Below, in pieces: positions 1-8,954 of a stretch of 64,000 bases of DNA. Under the pieces are notes generated by a model that saw nothing but the letters and a program-made list of their open reading frames with translations, searched no databases and was not told where the DNA came from. Where the stretch lies: contig JAGXFU010000012.1 of the NCBI GenBank assembly GCA_024637115.1, positions 62,001 to 126,000 of the forward strand. Direction: 5' to 3'. How positions within the stretch are numbered: position 1 is the stretch's first letter; the number at the start of each line of letters is the position of its first letter. A program made the position numbers and the translations under genes. This DNA comes from Actinomycetes bacterium (lineage in GTDB: Bacteria > Actinomycetota > Coriobacteriia > Anaerosomatales > JAGXFU01).

Positions 1-864
1 GGGATAGCTGGCCATAGCCAACACCTCACCGGTCTGAACATCGATAGCGACCGCTGCAGCAGCGGCGGCGGAAGGAAAACCGCTATCGTGTGCGTCCTGC
101 AACGCGCGAACCAGGGAGTCCTCGGCGACTCTCTGGACGTCTGCGTCGATAGTGAGCACGACATCGCTACCGGCGATCGGCTCGACTTCCTCGATGATTC
201 CCTTTGGGGCGCCCGTCGCGTCAACCTCGATTCGACGATACCCCTTGTCTCCCTGGAGGGCCGACTCAAGTTGGCGCTCCGCGCCTGATTTTCCAACGAT
301 GTCGCCAAGCGCATAGGTCTCGAACTCGGGCTCATCGATCTGGCTCTCGGAGATTTCGCCGGTATAGCCAAGGACGTGCGCACCCAGATTTCCGAACGGA
401 TACTGCCTGACCGCACGCGTCTCAATCGCAACGCCCGGAAACTCCGATTCGTGCTCAGAGAGATAGGCAACGATCTCGGGGGATGCGTCGATCATGACGA
501 CTCGCGGACGCAGCGCGGCCTCTTTCGTGGATGACACGCGGGCTCGTATCTCCTCGACCGGCATTGTCAGGATCGTGGAGAGTCGATAGAGCAGATCCTC
601 ATCATTCTTTGCCGCCGGCTCAACGCACACCGCGAGTGTGGCGCGATTTGAAACCAGCTCCCGGCCTTCACGATCGAGTATTCGACCACGTGGAGCCTCG
701 GTGCTGATTTCGCGTACGCGATTATTCTCCGCCATGGCGACATATTCAGCGCCTGAGAGCACCTGCATGCTCCAGAGACGCAGCAGCAAGACCCCGAGCA
801 CCATGAGCACGATGATGCCAAGGCTGGCGAAGCGGCCTTTGAGATCCTGGCGGAAAGTCGACAT
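1..864 (-). CDS. mrdA: Penicillin-binding protein 2 (MrdA/PBP2), N-terminal part; runs off the left edge
   Basis: Peptidoglycan transpeptidase of the rod-elongation complex, anchored in the cytoplasmic membrane. Only the first 288 residues are in the window. The ATG at 864 has a GAGGAG site upstream. Reading leftward gives a short cytoplasmic N-terminus, one transmembrane helix (about residues 14-30), then the class B PBP dimerisation region with the PRGRILDREGREL motif (about 59-71), and a stretch ending in VLAMASYP, which in this family leads into the transpeptidase domain. The catalytic SxxK serine lies beyond base 1. It is the last visible gene of the mreB-mreC-mreD-mrdA order, starting about 75 bases after mreD stops. 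The family assignment rests on these motifs and on the operon. Confidence 0.93.
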   Translation of the reverse strand, partial: MSTFRQDLKGRFASLGIIVLMVLGVLLLRLWSMQVLSGAEYVAMAENNRVREISTEAPRGRILDREGRELVSNRATLAVCVEPAAKNDEDLLYRLSTILTMPVEEIRARVSSTKEAALRPRVVMIDASPEIVAYLSEHESEFPGVAIETRAVRQYPFGNLGAHVLGYTGEISESQIDEPEFETYALGDIVGKSGAERQLESALQGDKGYRRIEVDATGAPKGIIEEVEPIAGSDVVLTIDADVQRVAEDSLVRALQDAHDSGFPSAAAAAAVAIDVQTGEVLAMASYP

Positions 865-940
865 GTATCTTCGTGGCTCCTCGTGGATCGAATAGCGTGA
901 TCGCCATAGTGGCAGCGAGCCGCCTGAGACTCAAACGACC

Positions 941-1453
941 TCAGCCTATCCGGCTGAAGGTCGTCATCTCGCGTTCCCGACGCAAAAAGCGCGCCACCAA
1001 AGGATAGAAGAGCAACGCGAGGGCACCGTTGTAGAGAGCCGCGGGCAACACGATGTTCACAAACGTCTCGCCGAGCGGGACGCCCGCATCCAGCAAGACA
1101 AGAACGACCGCATATGAGAATTCCGCAACGAACCCCGCGACAAAGACCACCGTCGCCGGCAACAACCATCCTTCAGCGAACATGTTCTCGGACAGAGAAC
1201 CCGCCAAATATCCGGTGACCGCAAATACCAGGGCGGCAACACCAACAGGTCCGGTTCCCAACAGATCGAACAGCAGTCCAGCGGTGAATCCGCCCACCGC
1301 GCCGGCATTGCGACCCTCGATCAAGGCGAACGTCAGCACAACAAGAAGCAGCAGATTGGGCACCACGCCACCAATCGCAAGATGCGGAGCAACCGCGACC
1401 TGAAGGACGACAGCCGCCAGAAGGGTACCGAGTGTCGGGAGCCAGCGCCTCAC
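941..1453 (-). CDS. mreD: Rod shape-determining protein MreD
   Basis: A 170-residue, very hydrophobic protein with about five predicted transmembrane segments, matching the size and character of MreD, the integral membrane partner of MreC in the elongasome. The GTG start at 1453 overlaps the mreC stop (GTGA), so the two are translationally coupled. MreD sequences diverge strongly, so the call leans on topology, length and its position between mreC and PBP2. The C-terminus is short and basic (FLRREREM), consistent with a cytoplasmic end. Confidence 0.9.
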   Translation of the reverse strand: MRRWLPTLGTLLAAVVLQVAVAPHLAIGGVVPNLLLLVVLTFALIEGRNAGAVGGFTAGLLFDLLGTGPVGVAALVFAVTGYLAGSLSENMFAEGWLLPATVVFVAGFVAEFSYAVVLVLLDAGVPLGETFVNIVLPAALYNGALALLFYPLVARFLRREREMTTFSRIG

Positions 1454-2307
1454 TCGCCACCGCCCAACTCGGGCTCGGGCGCTGCCCCAACGAGCACGAT
1501 GACTTCTTCGATGCCAGCGATTCGGGCGGACGGGAGAATAGAAATGGCCGGGAACAGATCGTTGTCTTCGAGTTGCACGTCAGCCACCTCTCCAATGAGC
1601 AGTCCTTTGGGGTACACGCCACCCATGCCGGAAGTGAGAACCACCTCACCGGGCGTGATGGTGATCTCCCGACTCACGAAGTCGAACGAGAGCTCGCCTC
1701 TCAGCGATCCACGCACGATGCCCTCGGCGCGGTTCGTCTGAATAAGTGCAGCCACTCCACTACGTTGATCGGTAATCAGACGCACACGTGCACTGTGCGC
1801 CGTTACATCAACGGTTTGGCCGAGGAGACCCTGAGGAGCCAGGACTGGCATACCTGCGGCAATACCATCATCGCTCCCCTTGTCGATGATTATGGTGCCT
1901 TCCCATGAGTTCGAAGGACGTCCGATGACCCGGGCACCGGTCGCGTCGAGCTCTCGAGCCTCAATGAAGCCCACAATCTCACGGAGGCGGCTGTTTTCCA
2001 GACGAGCCTCCTCCAGCTCGGCGAGGCGCTGACGAAGCTCATCGTTCTGCTCGCTGAGCGCACGTGCTTCTTCACGCGACATCCCTGCACCAGCAACCCA
2101 CCTACGCACCGCGTCGACAGGTGTGAAGACCCAGTCGCCCAACGCTGCGACCGGCGCGGTCGCAGCCTGCACCCCTCGGCGGGAACTGTGAAGCAGCCCC
2201 CCATCACCCTCACGAAAGTACACGGTGATGAGGATGAGCGAGACAACCACCAGTGCAACGAGGAGTCCTGTGCCTCCGCTAGACCTATCGGAGTCGGGCA
2301 ACTGCAT
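1450..2307 (-). CDS. mreC: Rod shape-determining protein MreC
   Basis: A 285-residue protein with a single N-terminal transmembrane helix (about residues 13-29), a predicted coiled coil rich in Glu/Arg/Leu (about 70-110), and the extracytoplasmic beta-barrel domain with typical MreC stretches such as VIGRPSNSWEGTIIIDKGSDD and GMPVLAPQGLLGQ. It scaffolds the cell-wall elongation machinery outside the membrane. The ATG at 2307 lies 12 bases after the mreB stop; the ribosome site is weak, suggesting translation coupled to mreB. The length is normal for the family. Confidence 0.95.
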   Translation of the reverse strand: MQLPDSDRSSGGTGLLVALVVVSLILITVYFREGDGGLLHSSRRGVQAATAPVAALGDWVFTPVDAVRRWVAGAGMSREEARALSEQNDELRQRLAELEEARLENSRLREIVGFIEARELDATGARVIGRPSNSWEGTIIIDKGSDDGIAAGMPVLAPQGLLGQTVDVTAHSARVRLITDQRSGVAALIQTNRAEGIVRGSLRGELSFDFVSREITITPGEVVLTSGMGGVYPKGLLIGEVADVQLEDNDLFPAISILPSARIAGIEEVIVLVGAAPEPELGGGE

Positions 2308-2319
2308 GCGCGGTCCGTT

Positions 2320-3360
2320 CTAGCGAGATCCGGTCAGGACTTTCTTGAGTGCGTCGATCTCCTCAAGAGCCATGGCTGAACCATCGACAACGTTGGTGAG
2401 GGCGTTCTCGGACACATGAACCGGCATTCCCGTCTCGTGCTTGAGTCGCTCATCCAGACCACGAAGCAGCGCGCCTCCGCCAGTCAGAACGATGCCGTAC
2501 TCCATGAGATCGCTCGCCAATTCGGGCGGTGTCTGCTCAAGAGTCGCTTTGACCGCAGCGATGATGGCCGACAGCGGCTCTTCGATCGCTTCTCGAATCT
2601 CCTCGGACTCCATAGAAACCGTACGAGGCAACCCGGTGAGCAAGTCGCGTCCGCGTATCTCGACATCGACTTCCTCGAGCAACGGCCAGGCTGAACCGAT
2701 CTCGAACTTCATCTCCTCGGCCGTACGTTCACCGATAAGCACGTTATATGCTCGTTTGACGTGGGCGATGATCGCTTCATCGAACTCGTCGCCCGCGATG
2801 CGGATCGACTGTGCCACGACTATGCCACCGAGCGAGATGACTGCGACCTCCGTGGTACCGCCACCGATATCGACAACCATGTTTCCTGTGGGCTCCTGAA
2901 TAGGCAATCCCGCGCCAATGGCTGCGGCCATTGGCTCCTCGATCAGGTACGCCTGACGAGCGCCTGCCTGCATCGTGGCCTCAAATACGGCACGCTTCTC
3001 GACCTCGGTGACTCCCGAAGGAACACACACGACCACACGAGGCTTTGGTTGCCACGGGAAGCGCTTCACCCGTGTCTTGTTAATGAAATAGCGCAGCATC
3101 GCCTCGGTAACCTCGAAGTCAGCAATGACACCGTCCTTGAGTGGGCGGATAGCAACAATGCTGCCCGGGGTGCGCCCAAGCATGCGCTTAGCCTCAATGC
3201 CAACAGCGAGCACTCGTTTTGAATCGCGTTCAACTGCCACGACTGACGGCTCGATGAGGACGATGCCCCGACCCCGAACGGAAACGAGCGTGTTTGCTGT
3301 TCCCAGGTCAACGGCCATGTCGCCGCCCCACTGGTTAAAGAACATATCGATAAGCGACAC
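2320..3360 (-). CDS. mreB: Rod shape-determining protein MreB (bacterial actin)
   Basis: Cytoplasmic actin-like ATPase that forms membrane-associated filaments directing elongation. All three nucleotide-binding signatures are visible: DLGTANTLV near the N-terminus, [12 protein letters not shown] in the middle, and [15 protein letters not shown] near the C-terminus. I place the start at the GTG at 3360 ([11 protein letters not shown]), seven bases after an AAAGGAG site, giving 346 residues, the usual length; a longer open frame to 3399 would add a Pro/Arg tail with no homology. First gene of the mre operon; roughly 240 non-coding bases lie upstream and should hold the promoter. Confidence 0.96.
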   Translation of the reverse strand: MSLIDMFFNQWGGDMAVDLGTANTLVSVRGRGIVLIEPSVVAVERDSKRVLAVGIEAKRMLGRTPGSIVAIRPLKDGVIADFEVTEAMLRYFINKTRVKRFPWQPKPRVVVCVPSGVTEVEKRAVFEATMQAGARQAYLIEEPMAAAIGAGLPIQEPTGNMVVDIGGGTTEVAVISLGGIVVAQSIRIAGDEFDEAIIAHVKRAYNVLIGERTAEEMKFEIGSAWPLLEEVDVEIRGRDLLTGLPRTVSMESEEIREAIEEPLSAIIAAVKATLEQTPPELASDLMEYGIVLTGGGALLRGLDERLKHETGMPVHVSENALTNVVDGSAMALEEIDALKKVLTGSR

Positions 3361-3598
3361 GGTCGCTGTCTCCTTTCGCTGTGCCGGAGGCTCCGGCACC
3401 TGGTGAGCGGCTCGCGCCGCCTATGCACGACGAAACGGCCTCACGATTGCCTCGCAACCGTCGGCCGTAACGCGTCAACCCCAGAAGTGTAGCACAGCAA
3501 TTGCCAAAGAACTCCCTACGGAATGGCAACATCCCGCAGGTAGACAGCGTAAATCCATACGTAGGACACGTATGCGCGTTCGCCCTTGATCCACACCG

Positions 3599-4267
3599 TC
3601 ACATGAGACCCAGTTCGCGCATGCTCGCGTGGTCGCCATCGTCGCCGATCACGACATGATCAAGAACCTCGATGCCCATCACATCGCCTGCCTTTACGAG
3701 TCGACGCGTAAGCTGAATATCTGCGCCTGACGGTGTCGGATCTCCGCTCGGGTGGTTGTGAACCACAACGATCGAAGCTGCAGCGGCTGCAACAGCTTCG
3801 CGGAACAGCTCTCGCGGGTGAACGATCGAAGCATTGAGGGAGCCCACAGATACTTCTACGGTCCTGAGCAAGTGATTCTTTGTACTCAGCGCGAGCGCCC
3901 AGAAGTGCTCACGAGATTCCCCGCGCATCTGCGGCCAGCAGAGGGCGACCACGTCTTCAGGAGTCGATATCCGTGGGCGCTTCCCGCAACGCCACGCTCC
4001 TGCCCGGCGAGAGATTTCAAGGCAGGCCAATACACGAGCGGCGGTGGACGGACCAACGCCCGGAAGCGCAACAAGCTCCTCGGGGTGAACCCTCCATAGA
4101 CCGTCCGGCTTCCCGTAACGAGAGAACAGCACGCGAGCCGCCGACCCATCATCGCCCATCACGAGCGCGAGAAGCTCGTCGTCGGGGACGGACTCGGCAT
4201 ATCCTTCGAGCATCAAATCACGACATGACGCCTGGATCCCTGTTACTCGTGGCGTCACATGCGCCAC
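3599..4267 (-). CDS. radC: RadC family JAB-domain protein
   Basis: A 222-residue protein with a helix-hairpin-helix region (LPGVGPSTAARV, about residues 69-80) followed by a JAMM/MPN metal-binding domain with the motif HNHPSGDPTPSGAD. RadC proteins were named as DNA repair factors, but their biochemical role is unsettled. The GTG start at 4267 lies eight bases after the upstream membrane-protein gene; a second in-frame GTG at 4258 is also possible. A run of seven C (4267-4273) sits at the start. Probably co-transcribed at the tail of the rnf cluster. Confidence 0.88.
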   Translation of the reverse strand: MAHVTPRVTGIQASCRDLMLEGYAESVPDDELLALVMGDDGSAARVLFSRYGKPDGLWRVHPEELVALPGVGPSTAARVLACLEISRRAGAWRCGKRPRISTPEDVVALCWPQMRGESREHFWALALSTKNHLLRTVEVSVGSLNASIVHPRELFREAVAAAAASIVVVHNHPSGDPTPSGADIQLTRRLVKAGDVMGIEVLDHVVIGDDGDHASMRELGLM

Positions 4268-4274
4268 CCCCCCA

Positions 4275-4811
4275 CTACCCTTCCGCTGCCGACAAGACCG
4301 GTCGGGAGATTCGGGATGAAAGGAGTCGGGAGAGAAGCCCGACAGCGATGCCCGTGGGTAGGCTCGCGAGTAACAATACGGGGAGCAGTGACAATACAGT
4401 CGCAGAACCTGTTACCACCGCAGCTGCGGACAGCTGACCGACTACGTGCGCCGCAGCGCCCGCGATCGAGATTCCGACCATGCTGAAACGATCAAGCCCA
4501 GACAAAGCCGACATGGCTCCCCATGCTGCGATACCGCCGGTTGCCGAGATAAGCCCGATCGGGCCGATCACCGTTCCAAAAGCGAATCCGATGATCAGAA
4601 GCTTGCCCAACGTCACGATCCCTGCGGCTTTCGGACCGTATCGCATGAGTGCCACGAGAATCGCCACATTAGCCAGACCCAGACGAACACCTGGCACGAG
4701 AGCCGTTGGTGACAGAACGCGCTCAACAGCGCCGAGCACGCACGCGAGTGCAATGAGAAGCCCGATCTCTGTGACCCGCGCCGCATGACCTCTCTCAGCG
4801 GGAGACCGCAT
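4275..4811 (-). CDS. Gx-transporter / heptaprenyl diphosphate synthase component I-like membrane protein
   Basis: A 178-residue polytopic membrane protein (about five helices), rich in Gly/Ala, with the stretch GVRLGLANVAILVALMRYG typical of the family annotated as heptaprenyl diphosphate synthase component I or Gx transporter. These resemble small ECF-type membrane proteins and are often found beside Rnf genes and NusG-domain-II proteins, as here; the prenyl synthase name is probably misleading because no catalytic DDxxD motif is present. The ATG at 4811 has a GGGGGTGG site at good spacing and overlaps the preceding gene by 17 bases. The substrate cannot be told from sequence. Confidence 0.78.
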   Translation of the reverse strand: MRSPAERGHAARVTEIGLLIALACVLGAVERVLSPTALVPGVRLGLANVAILVALMRYGPKAAGIVTLGKLLIIGFAFGTVIGPIGLISATGGIAAWGAMSALSGLDRFSMVGISIAGAAAHVVGQLSAAAVVTGSATVLSLLPVLLLASLPTGIAVGLLSRLLSSRISRPVLSAAEG

Positions 4812-5139
4812 CAAGTCCACCCCCGGGACGATCGAAACGAGCAATCACACCGTTCGGAGCACACACTATCGGTCGTCCGGGTTTGAGAGGGCCCATATGC
4901 TGACAGAGTCCGTCAGAACACGACGAGTCGACGCACACGATCTCTCCGTCACGGACGCTGAATTCCACAGACCCGACAGCTCCCGCAACCACGTAAGTCG
5001 CATCGAGTGAAAGGTTGACACTCGTGCTGCCGTTGGGGCCATTCAGTATCGCTTCGTCCGCCGAGACGGGCGACACAGTCCACAGCGCGGCGGTCACCAG
5101 CAGAATGCTGCATGCCAATGCCGTGTCCCAGCGGTTCAC
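4795..5139 (-). CDS. NusG domain II-containing exported protein
   Basis: A 114-residue protein with an N-terminal signal peptide or anchor (about residues 8-27, ending SPVSADEA) and a small beta domain with CVDSSCSDGLC followed by GRPIVCAPN. The four cysteines and this spacing are characteristic of the NusG domain II family of unknown function. Its GTG start shares one base with the rnfB stop (TAGTG), and it overlaps the following membrane-protein gene, so the two are tightly coupled to rnf. Such pairs commonly accompany Rnf, with a flavin transferase (ApbE) often nearby; no ApbE is seen in this window. Confidence 0.8.
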   Translation of the reverse strand: MNRWDTALACSILLVTAALWTVSPVSADEAILNGPNGSTSVNLSLDATYVVAGAVGSVEFSVRDGEIVCVDSSCSDGLCQHMGPLKPGRPIVCAPNGVIARFDRPGGGLDAVSR

Positions 5140-6044
5140 TAGTCGTGGCTCCCGGCTTCGTCCGCTTTTCGCGGCATAAAGCCTTCGACCTTTGGACCGC
5201 GCCCGTCCAGGAATGCAGGATCGCCCCAGATGTTCGTTCGACCGCTCAAGTCAATGCACTCCTGGGGACAAACGTCCACGCAAACGCCACATCCGGTGCA
5301 CTTGTCGTAGTCCACGACAGCGAGTAGATCGACTACATGAATCGCATCGTGAGGACAGGCTTTCTCGCACTTCTTGCATGAGATGCAGCACATCGAGCAG
5401 TAACCCTTGCGAGCCTTGGGACGATCGTGCGACGCACAGCGCACAACAACACTACCCTCGGCTGGGCCCATTCTAAGCAGATCAAGTCTCCCGCGCGGGC
5501 ACTCAGACACGCACACCTCGCAACCCGTGCACGCATCCAGGTCAATTACCGGGAGACCGCGTTCATCCATCGAGATAGCGTTGAACGGGCAGGCTCTCGC
5601 ACAGTCCCCGAATCCCAGACACCCGTTGGGACACGCGAGATCACCACCGGCAACGCGAAGTGCCGCAGTACATGACATCACACCTGCATAGTCGAACGAT
5701 CGGGAGGCGGCACGCCCACCTCCGCAGTGCCGCATCGAGACAGCCGAAGAGACCGCGCACTTCTCAACGCCGAGCGCCTCCGCGACGGAGTCGGCCACCG
5801 ATTGTCCGCCGGCGGTACACGCGGTCACGGGTAGTGTATCTGCCACCATCGCTTCCGCCGCCGAGAAACACGACGGATTCCCACATGCACCACAGTTCGC
5901 GCCCGGAAGGGCCGCGAGAACCGACTCGATTCGGGGATCGACATCCACCGTGAATCTTCGCGACGCGGCCGAGAGCATCCCGGCCGCGATCAGACCGATC
6001 GCAGCGAGTGCACCTACCGCTTTTGCAACAAGAACGAAGTCCAC
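5139..6044 (-). CDS. rnfB: Rnf complex subunit RnfB (Fe-S electron input subunit)
   Basis: A 301-residue subunit of the Rnf ion-translocating ferredoxin:NAD+ oxidoreductase. It has one N-terminal transmembrane helix, the RnfB-type Fe-S module (GANCGACGNPSCFSAAEAM), then several 4Fe-4S sites: CPNGCLGFGDCARACP, CTGCEVCVSECP, CSMCCISCKKCEKACP and CTGCGVCVDVCP. It receives electrons from ferredoxin and passes them into the membrane part. The GTG start at 6044 is eight bases after AGGAGA. It is the last structural gene of rnfCDGEAB, ten bases after rnfA. Confidence 0.96.
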   Translation of the reverse strand: MDFVLVAKAVGALAAIGLIAAGMLSAASRRFTVDVDPRIESVLAALPGANCGACGNPSCFSAAEAMVADTLPVTACTAGGQSVADSVAEALGVEKCAVSSAVSMRHCGGGRAASRSFDYAGVMSCTAALRVAGGDLACPNGCLGFGDCARACPFNAISMDERGLPVIDLDACTGCEVCVSECPRGRLDLLRMGPAEGSVVVRCASHDRPKARKGYCSMCCISCKKCEKACPHDAIHVVDLLAVVDYDKCTGCGVCVDVCPQECIDLSGRTNIWGDPAFLDGRGPKVEGFMPRKADEAGSHD

Positions 6045-6054
6045 GTGATGTCTC

Positions 6055-6678
6055 CTAGAGTCCGAACAGACCGCTCAAGCCGACATAGCCGAGCGACAGC
6101 AGACCTGCAGTGATGAACGCCATCGGGGTACCGCGCATGACGTCCGGTACCGGTGCTACCTCAAGCCGCTCCCTGAGAGCCGCAAACGTAATGAGAGCAA
6201 AGCCGAATCCAAGAGCGACACCAACGGTGTAGACAACGGCCTCGCCAAATCCGAAACCGTACGCCAGATTCATCTTGAAGAACCCGGGTTTCACCGCCTC
6301 CGTGGCAGTGGCAAGCACGGCACAGTTCGTAGTAATCAGCGGAAGGAAGATGCCCAGAGAGCGATACAGCGAGGGTGCTGCTTTGCGCAGGTACATCTCG
6401 ACAAACTGCACCAAGGATGCGATGACCAGGATGAAGGCCGGTATGTACAGAAACTCGCCAACCCCCAACGGAACCAGCAGCCAGTTCCAGAACACCCATG
6501 TGGCTGTCGATGCAAGCGTCATGACGAACAGAACCGCACCGGCCATTCCCCACGACGTCTCCATGGCATTTGAGACGCCAAAGAAGGGACACAGGCCAAT
6601 GAACCTTGTAAGCAGGATGTTGTTAACCAGAGCCGCCCCGACAAGCAAGAGAGCGAAATGGGCGAGCGTCTCCATCAT
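6055..6678 (-). CDS. rnfA: Rnf complex subunit RnfA
   Basis: A 207-residue integral membrane subunit with about six helices, paralogous to RnfE. Typical segments are LTRFIGLCPFFGVSN near the N-terminus and ITTNCAVLATA in the middle; the paired cysteines in these segments are the family's intramembrane Fe-S ligands. It lies within the ion-translocating membrane core. The start overlaps the rnfE stop (ATGA). Confidence 0.96.
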   Translation of the reverse strand: MMETLAHFALLLVGAALVNNILLTRFIGLCPFFGVSNAMETSWGMAGAVLFVMTLASTATWVFWNWLLVPLGVGEFLYIPAFILVIASLVQFVEMYLRKAAPSLYRSLGIFLPLITTNCAVLATATEAVKPGFFKMNLAYGFGFGEAVVYTVGVALGFGFALITFAALRERLEVAPVPDVMRGTPMAFITAGLLSLGYVGLSGLFGL

Positions 6679-7340
6679 CGGCTAGCCCCTTCCTCAATCG
6701 TGCAATGAGCCTTGGTCTCAACAACACGCCCATGAATGCGACGGTTCATCGCACCGGCTCCGGCGACCATGAAGCCGAAGATGATGAATGCTCCGGGGAA
6801 CAACAGCACCACTCCGGGCCCGCGATACCAGCCCGGCAAACGCACGATAGTGGTGCCGAGGAATACTATCTCGCCGCTTCCAATGAACTCTCTAAGAGTC
6901 GCAAGCACAATAATCACTGCCGCAAAACCCAACCCCATCCCAAGTCCATCTGCCACGGCAAGCGATGGCTTGTTGTGATAAGCAAACGCCTCGGCGCGTC
7001 CGAGAATCACGCAGTTCACAACAATGAGCGGAATCCAGACACCAAGGAAGGTGTAGATGTCGGGGAGAAAGGCGTGCATGGTGAGATCCACGATCGTAAC
7101 GAACGAAGCGATGACCACGATGAAGATCGGGATTCTCACTTGTTCCGGCACGAGACCCCGGATGAGTGCGACCAACAGGCTCGACATGGTCAGAACAAAG
7201 ACCACAGCAAGGCCCATGAAGAATGCGCCCTCAAACTTCGTTGAGACGGCGAGCGTCGCACACAGCCCGATCATGAGTACTGTGAGGGGATTATCAATCG
7301 ACAGCCCGCGCTTGAACGTGCTCATCCACTCGTTCATCAC
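6675..7340 (-). CDS. rnfE: Rnf complex subunit RnfE
   Basis: A 221-residue polytopic subunit homologous to RnfA, with LMIGLCATLAVSTKFEGAF near the N-terminus and IPLIVVNCVILGRAEAFA in the middle; each holds one of the conserved membrane cysteines. With RnfA it forms the inverted pair at the membrane core. It overlaps rnfG and rnfA by four bases on each side, as expected for coupled translation of equal amounts. Confidence 0.95.
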   Translation of the reverse strand: MMNEWMSTFKRGLSIDNPLTVLMIGLCATLAVSTKFEGAFFMGLAVVFVLTMSSLLVALIRGLVPEQVRIPIFIVVIASFVTIVDLTMHAFLPDIYTFLGVWIPLIVVNCVILGRAEAFAYHNKPSLAVADGLGMGLGFAAVIIVLATLREFIGSGEIVFLGTTIVRLPGWYRGPGVVLLFPGAFIIFGFMVAGAGAMNRRIHGRVVETKAHCTIEEGASR

Positions 7341-7930
7341 TCACCCCCTCCTGTGCCCAGCACGTCGGAGTACACGTGACCCGCTGCGATCACGCCCTTA
7401 CGAACGCCATTCGATGATCGGGTCGCCCCCGAGATCGCATCGAACTCCTTGGATGCTTTGTCAATGTCGGTGCCGTCCCAGCCTGCGAATTGGTCGAGAA
7501 AACCGGGCTCGGTCAGAATCTTCGTGCCCAGGCCAGGCGTCTCATTCTGGGTGATGATGCTAGCACCTGTGACTTTCCCATCTCTATCCAGGCCCACAAC
7601 CATGTCCATCGGACCACCATATCCCCGCGGTGAAACCCGAATGGCCCAACCAATCTCAGCTCCAGAGGCATCACGCGCCACAAAGACGGCAGTCACCGGA
7701 GTCTCTCCTGCAGCTTCGCTGGCTCTCGAAACAACGTCCGTTGTCGCGGAGTCAAAGTCATCTGCAGACGGCAAGACCGCTGTGATCGCGCGTTCCTCGG
7801 CAGCGCGAATCTGATCCGCGATACGTTCGCGAGTGAGTGTATAGGTGAACGTGAGTGCAGTGGCCGAGACGATGCACGTCACCAACATGGCCGTAATCAT
7901 CCTGACGGGTGTCGACGGAGCCCTACGCAC
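7337..7930 (-). CDS. rnfG: Rnf complex subunit RnfG (covalent FMN subunit)
   Basis: Extracytoplasmic flavoprotein subunit with one N-terminal transmembrane helix (MITAMLVTCIVSATALTFTY) and a C-terminal FMN-binding domain. The motif DAISGATRSSNGV contains the threonine that carries FMN through a phosphoester bond after ApbE action. I choose the GTG at 7930, which overlaps the rnfD stop and gives about 197 residues; an upstream TTG at 7975 would add a poorly supported 15-residue extension inside rnfD. The ApbE transferase needed for flavinylation is not in the window. Confidence 0.92.
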   Translation of the reverse strand: MRRAPSTPVRMITAMLVTCIVSATALTFTYTLTRERIADQIRAAEERAITAVLPSADDFDSATTDVVSRASEAAGETPVTAVFVARDASGAEIGWAIRVSPRGYGGPMDMVVGLDRDGKVTGASIITQNETPGLGTKILTEPGFLDQFAGWDGTDIDKASKEFDAISGATRSSNGVRKGVIAAGHVYSDVLGTGGGE

Positions 7931-8954
7931 GGCGCTTGCCCCAACCGAAGGTACGCGGAATCGTGAAACGGTCAATCAACGGCACAAGTCCGTTCATGAA
8001 TAGAATCGCCCAGGTGGTCGCCTCGGGCAGTGGCCCGAATAGCCGACCGACAACGTTGATCAGCCCGCAGCCACACCCAAAAATGATTCGCCCAGTCGCA
8101 GTCATGGGTGAGGTCACATAGTCAGTGGCCATAAAGAACGCACCGAGCAGCACGCCTCCCGCGAGCACATTGAACAACGGATCCGAGCCAAGGGCCCACG
8201 AGAGCAGGGCCACAGTCCCGATGTAAGACGCCGGCACTCGCCAGTCAATGATGCCTTTGAAGATCAGGAACAGGCCGCCTGCAACCAACAGTGCTGCGGA
8301 GACCTCACCGAGAGAACCCTCGAGGTTTCGAAACAGGAAAGGTGAATATTGGGCCTGCATGTCAAACCCGTATGCACCATCTACAAGCCGGTCGGAAGCC
8401 GCAAGAGCAAGTCTCGTGGCACCAGAGATCGCATCGAGCGACTCTGTTCCCAAAACATCGATGCCCCTGAACCATCCACCCGGAATCACTTGTTCCGACA
8501 TCACTCCGGCCCAGGAGATCGTGATGATCGCCCTACCAACGAGTGCCGGGTTGAACAGATTCCATCCGAGTCCGCCAAAGATCATCTTGGCCAACGCAAT
8601 CGCAACGATTCCACCAACAGCCGCCATCCACCACGGAGTGCGCGGAGGAAGCGACATCGCCAACAGCAGTCCTGTGACCAGTGCACTTCCATCCCATAAT
8701 GTCTGAGCGCGGTGCGCAACGCGATTCCAGATGTACTCAGTGGCAAGGGTGGAGACAATGCACGACACGAGAAGTAGCACCGCCACCCATCCCATGTTGT
8801 ACACAGCCCAGAGGGCAGTTGGAGCAAGAGCAGCGACGACCCATAGCATGATCGAGGTGACATTCTCACGACCTGCAATGTGCGGTGACGAGGTAATCGT
8901 CGTTCTGGGCAGTTCGAGGGGCTCAGTCGCGCTCGAATGAGGAGTCATGCTCAC
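7923..8954 (-). CDS. rnfD: Rnf complex subunit RnfD
   Basis: A 343-residue polytopic membrane subunit with about nine helices. It carries its own flavin attachment motif, DAISGATRLALA (about residues 180-190), where the threonine binds FMN covalently, and the family stretch FGGLGWNLFNPALVGRA. The GTG start overlaps the rnfC stop (GTGA); an ATG two codons on (8948) is an alternative. Member of the complete rnfCDGEAB operon. Confidence 0.95.
   Translation of the reverse strand: MSMTPHSSATEPLELPRTTITSSPHIAGRENVTSIMLWVVAALAPTALWAVYNMGWVAVLLLVSCIVSTLATEYIWNRVAHRAQTLWDGSALVTGLLLAMSLPPRTPWWMAAVGGIVAIALAKMIFGGLGWNLFNPALVGRAIITISWAGVMSEQVIPGGWFRGIDVLGTESLDAISGATRLALAASDRLVDGAYGFDMQAQYSPFLFRNLEGSLGEVSAALLVAGGLFLIFKGIIDWRVPASYIGTVALLSWALGSDPLFNVLAGGVLLGAFFMATDYVTSPMTATGRIIFGCGCGLINVVGRLFGPLPEATTWAILFMNGLVPLIDRFTIPRTFGWGKRRA

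Noticed and set aside
567-1169. 200-codon minus-strand frame over PBP2 and mreD
   Set aside because: It spans the junction of two well-supported genes in a different frame and has no family features.
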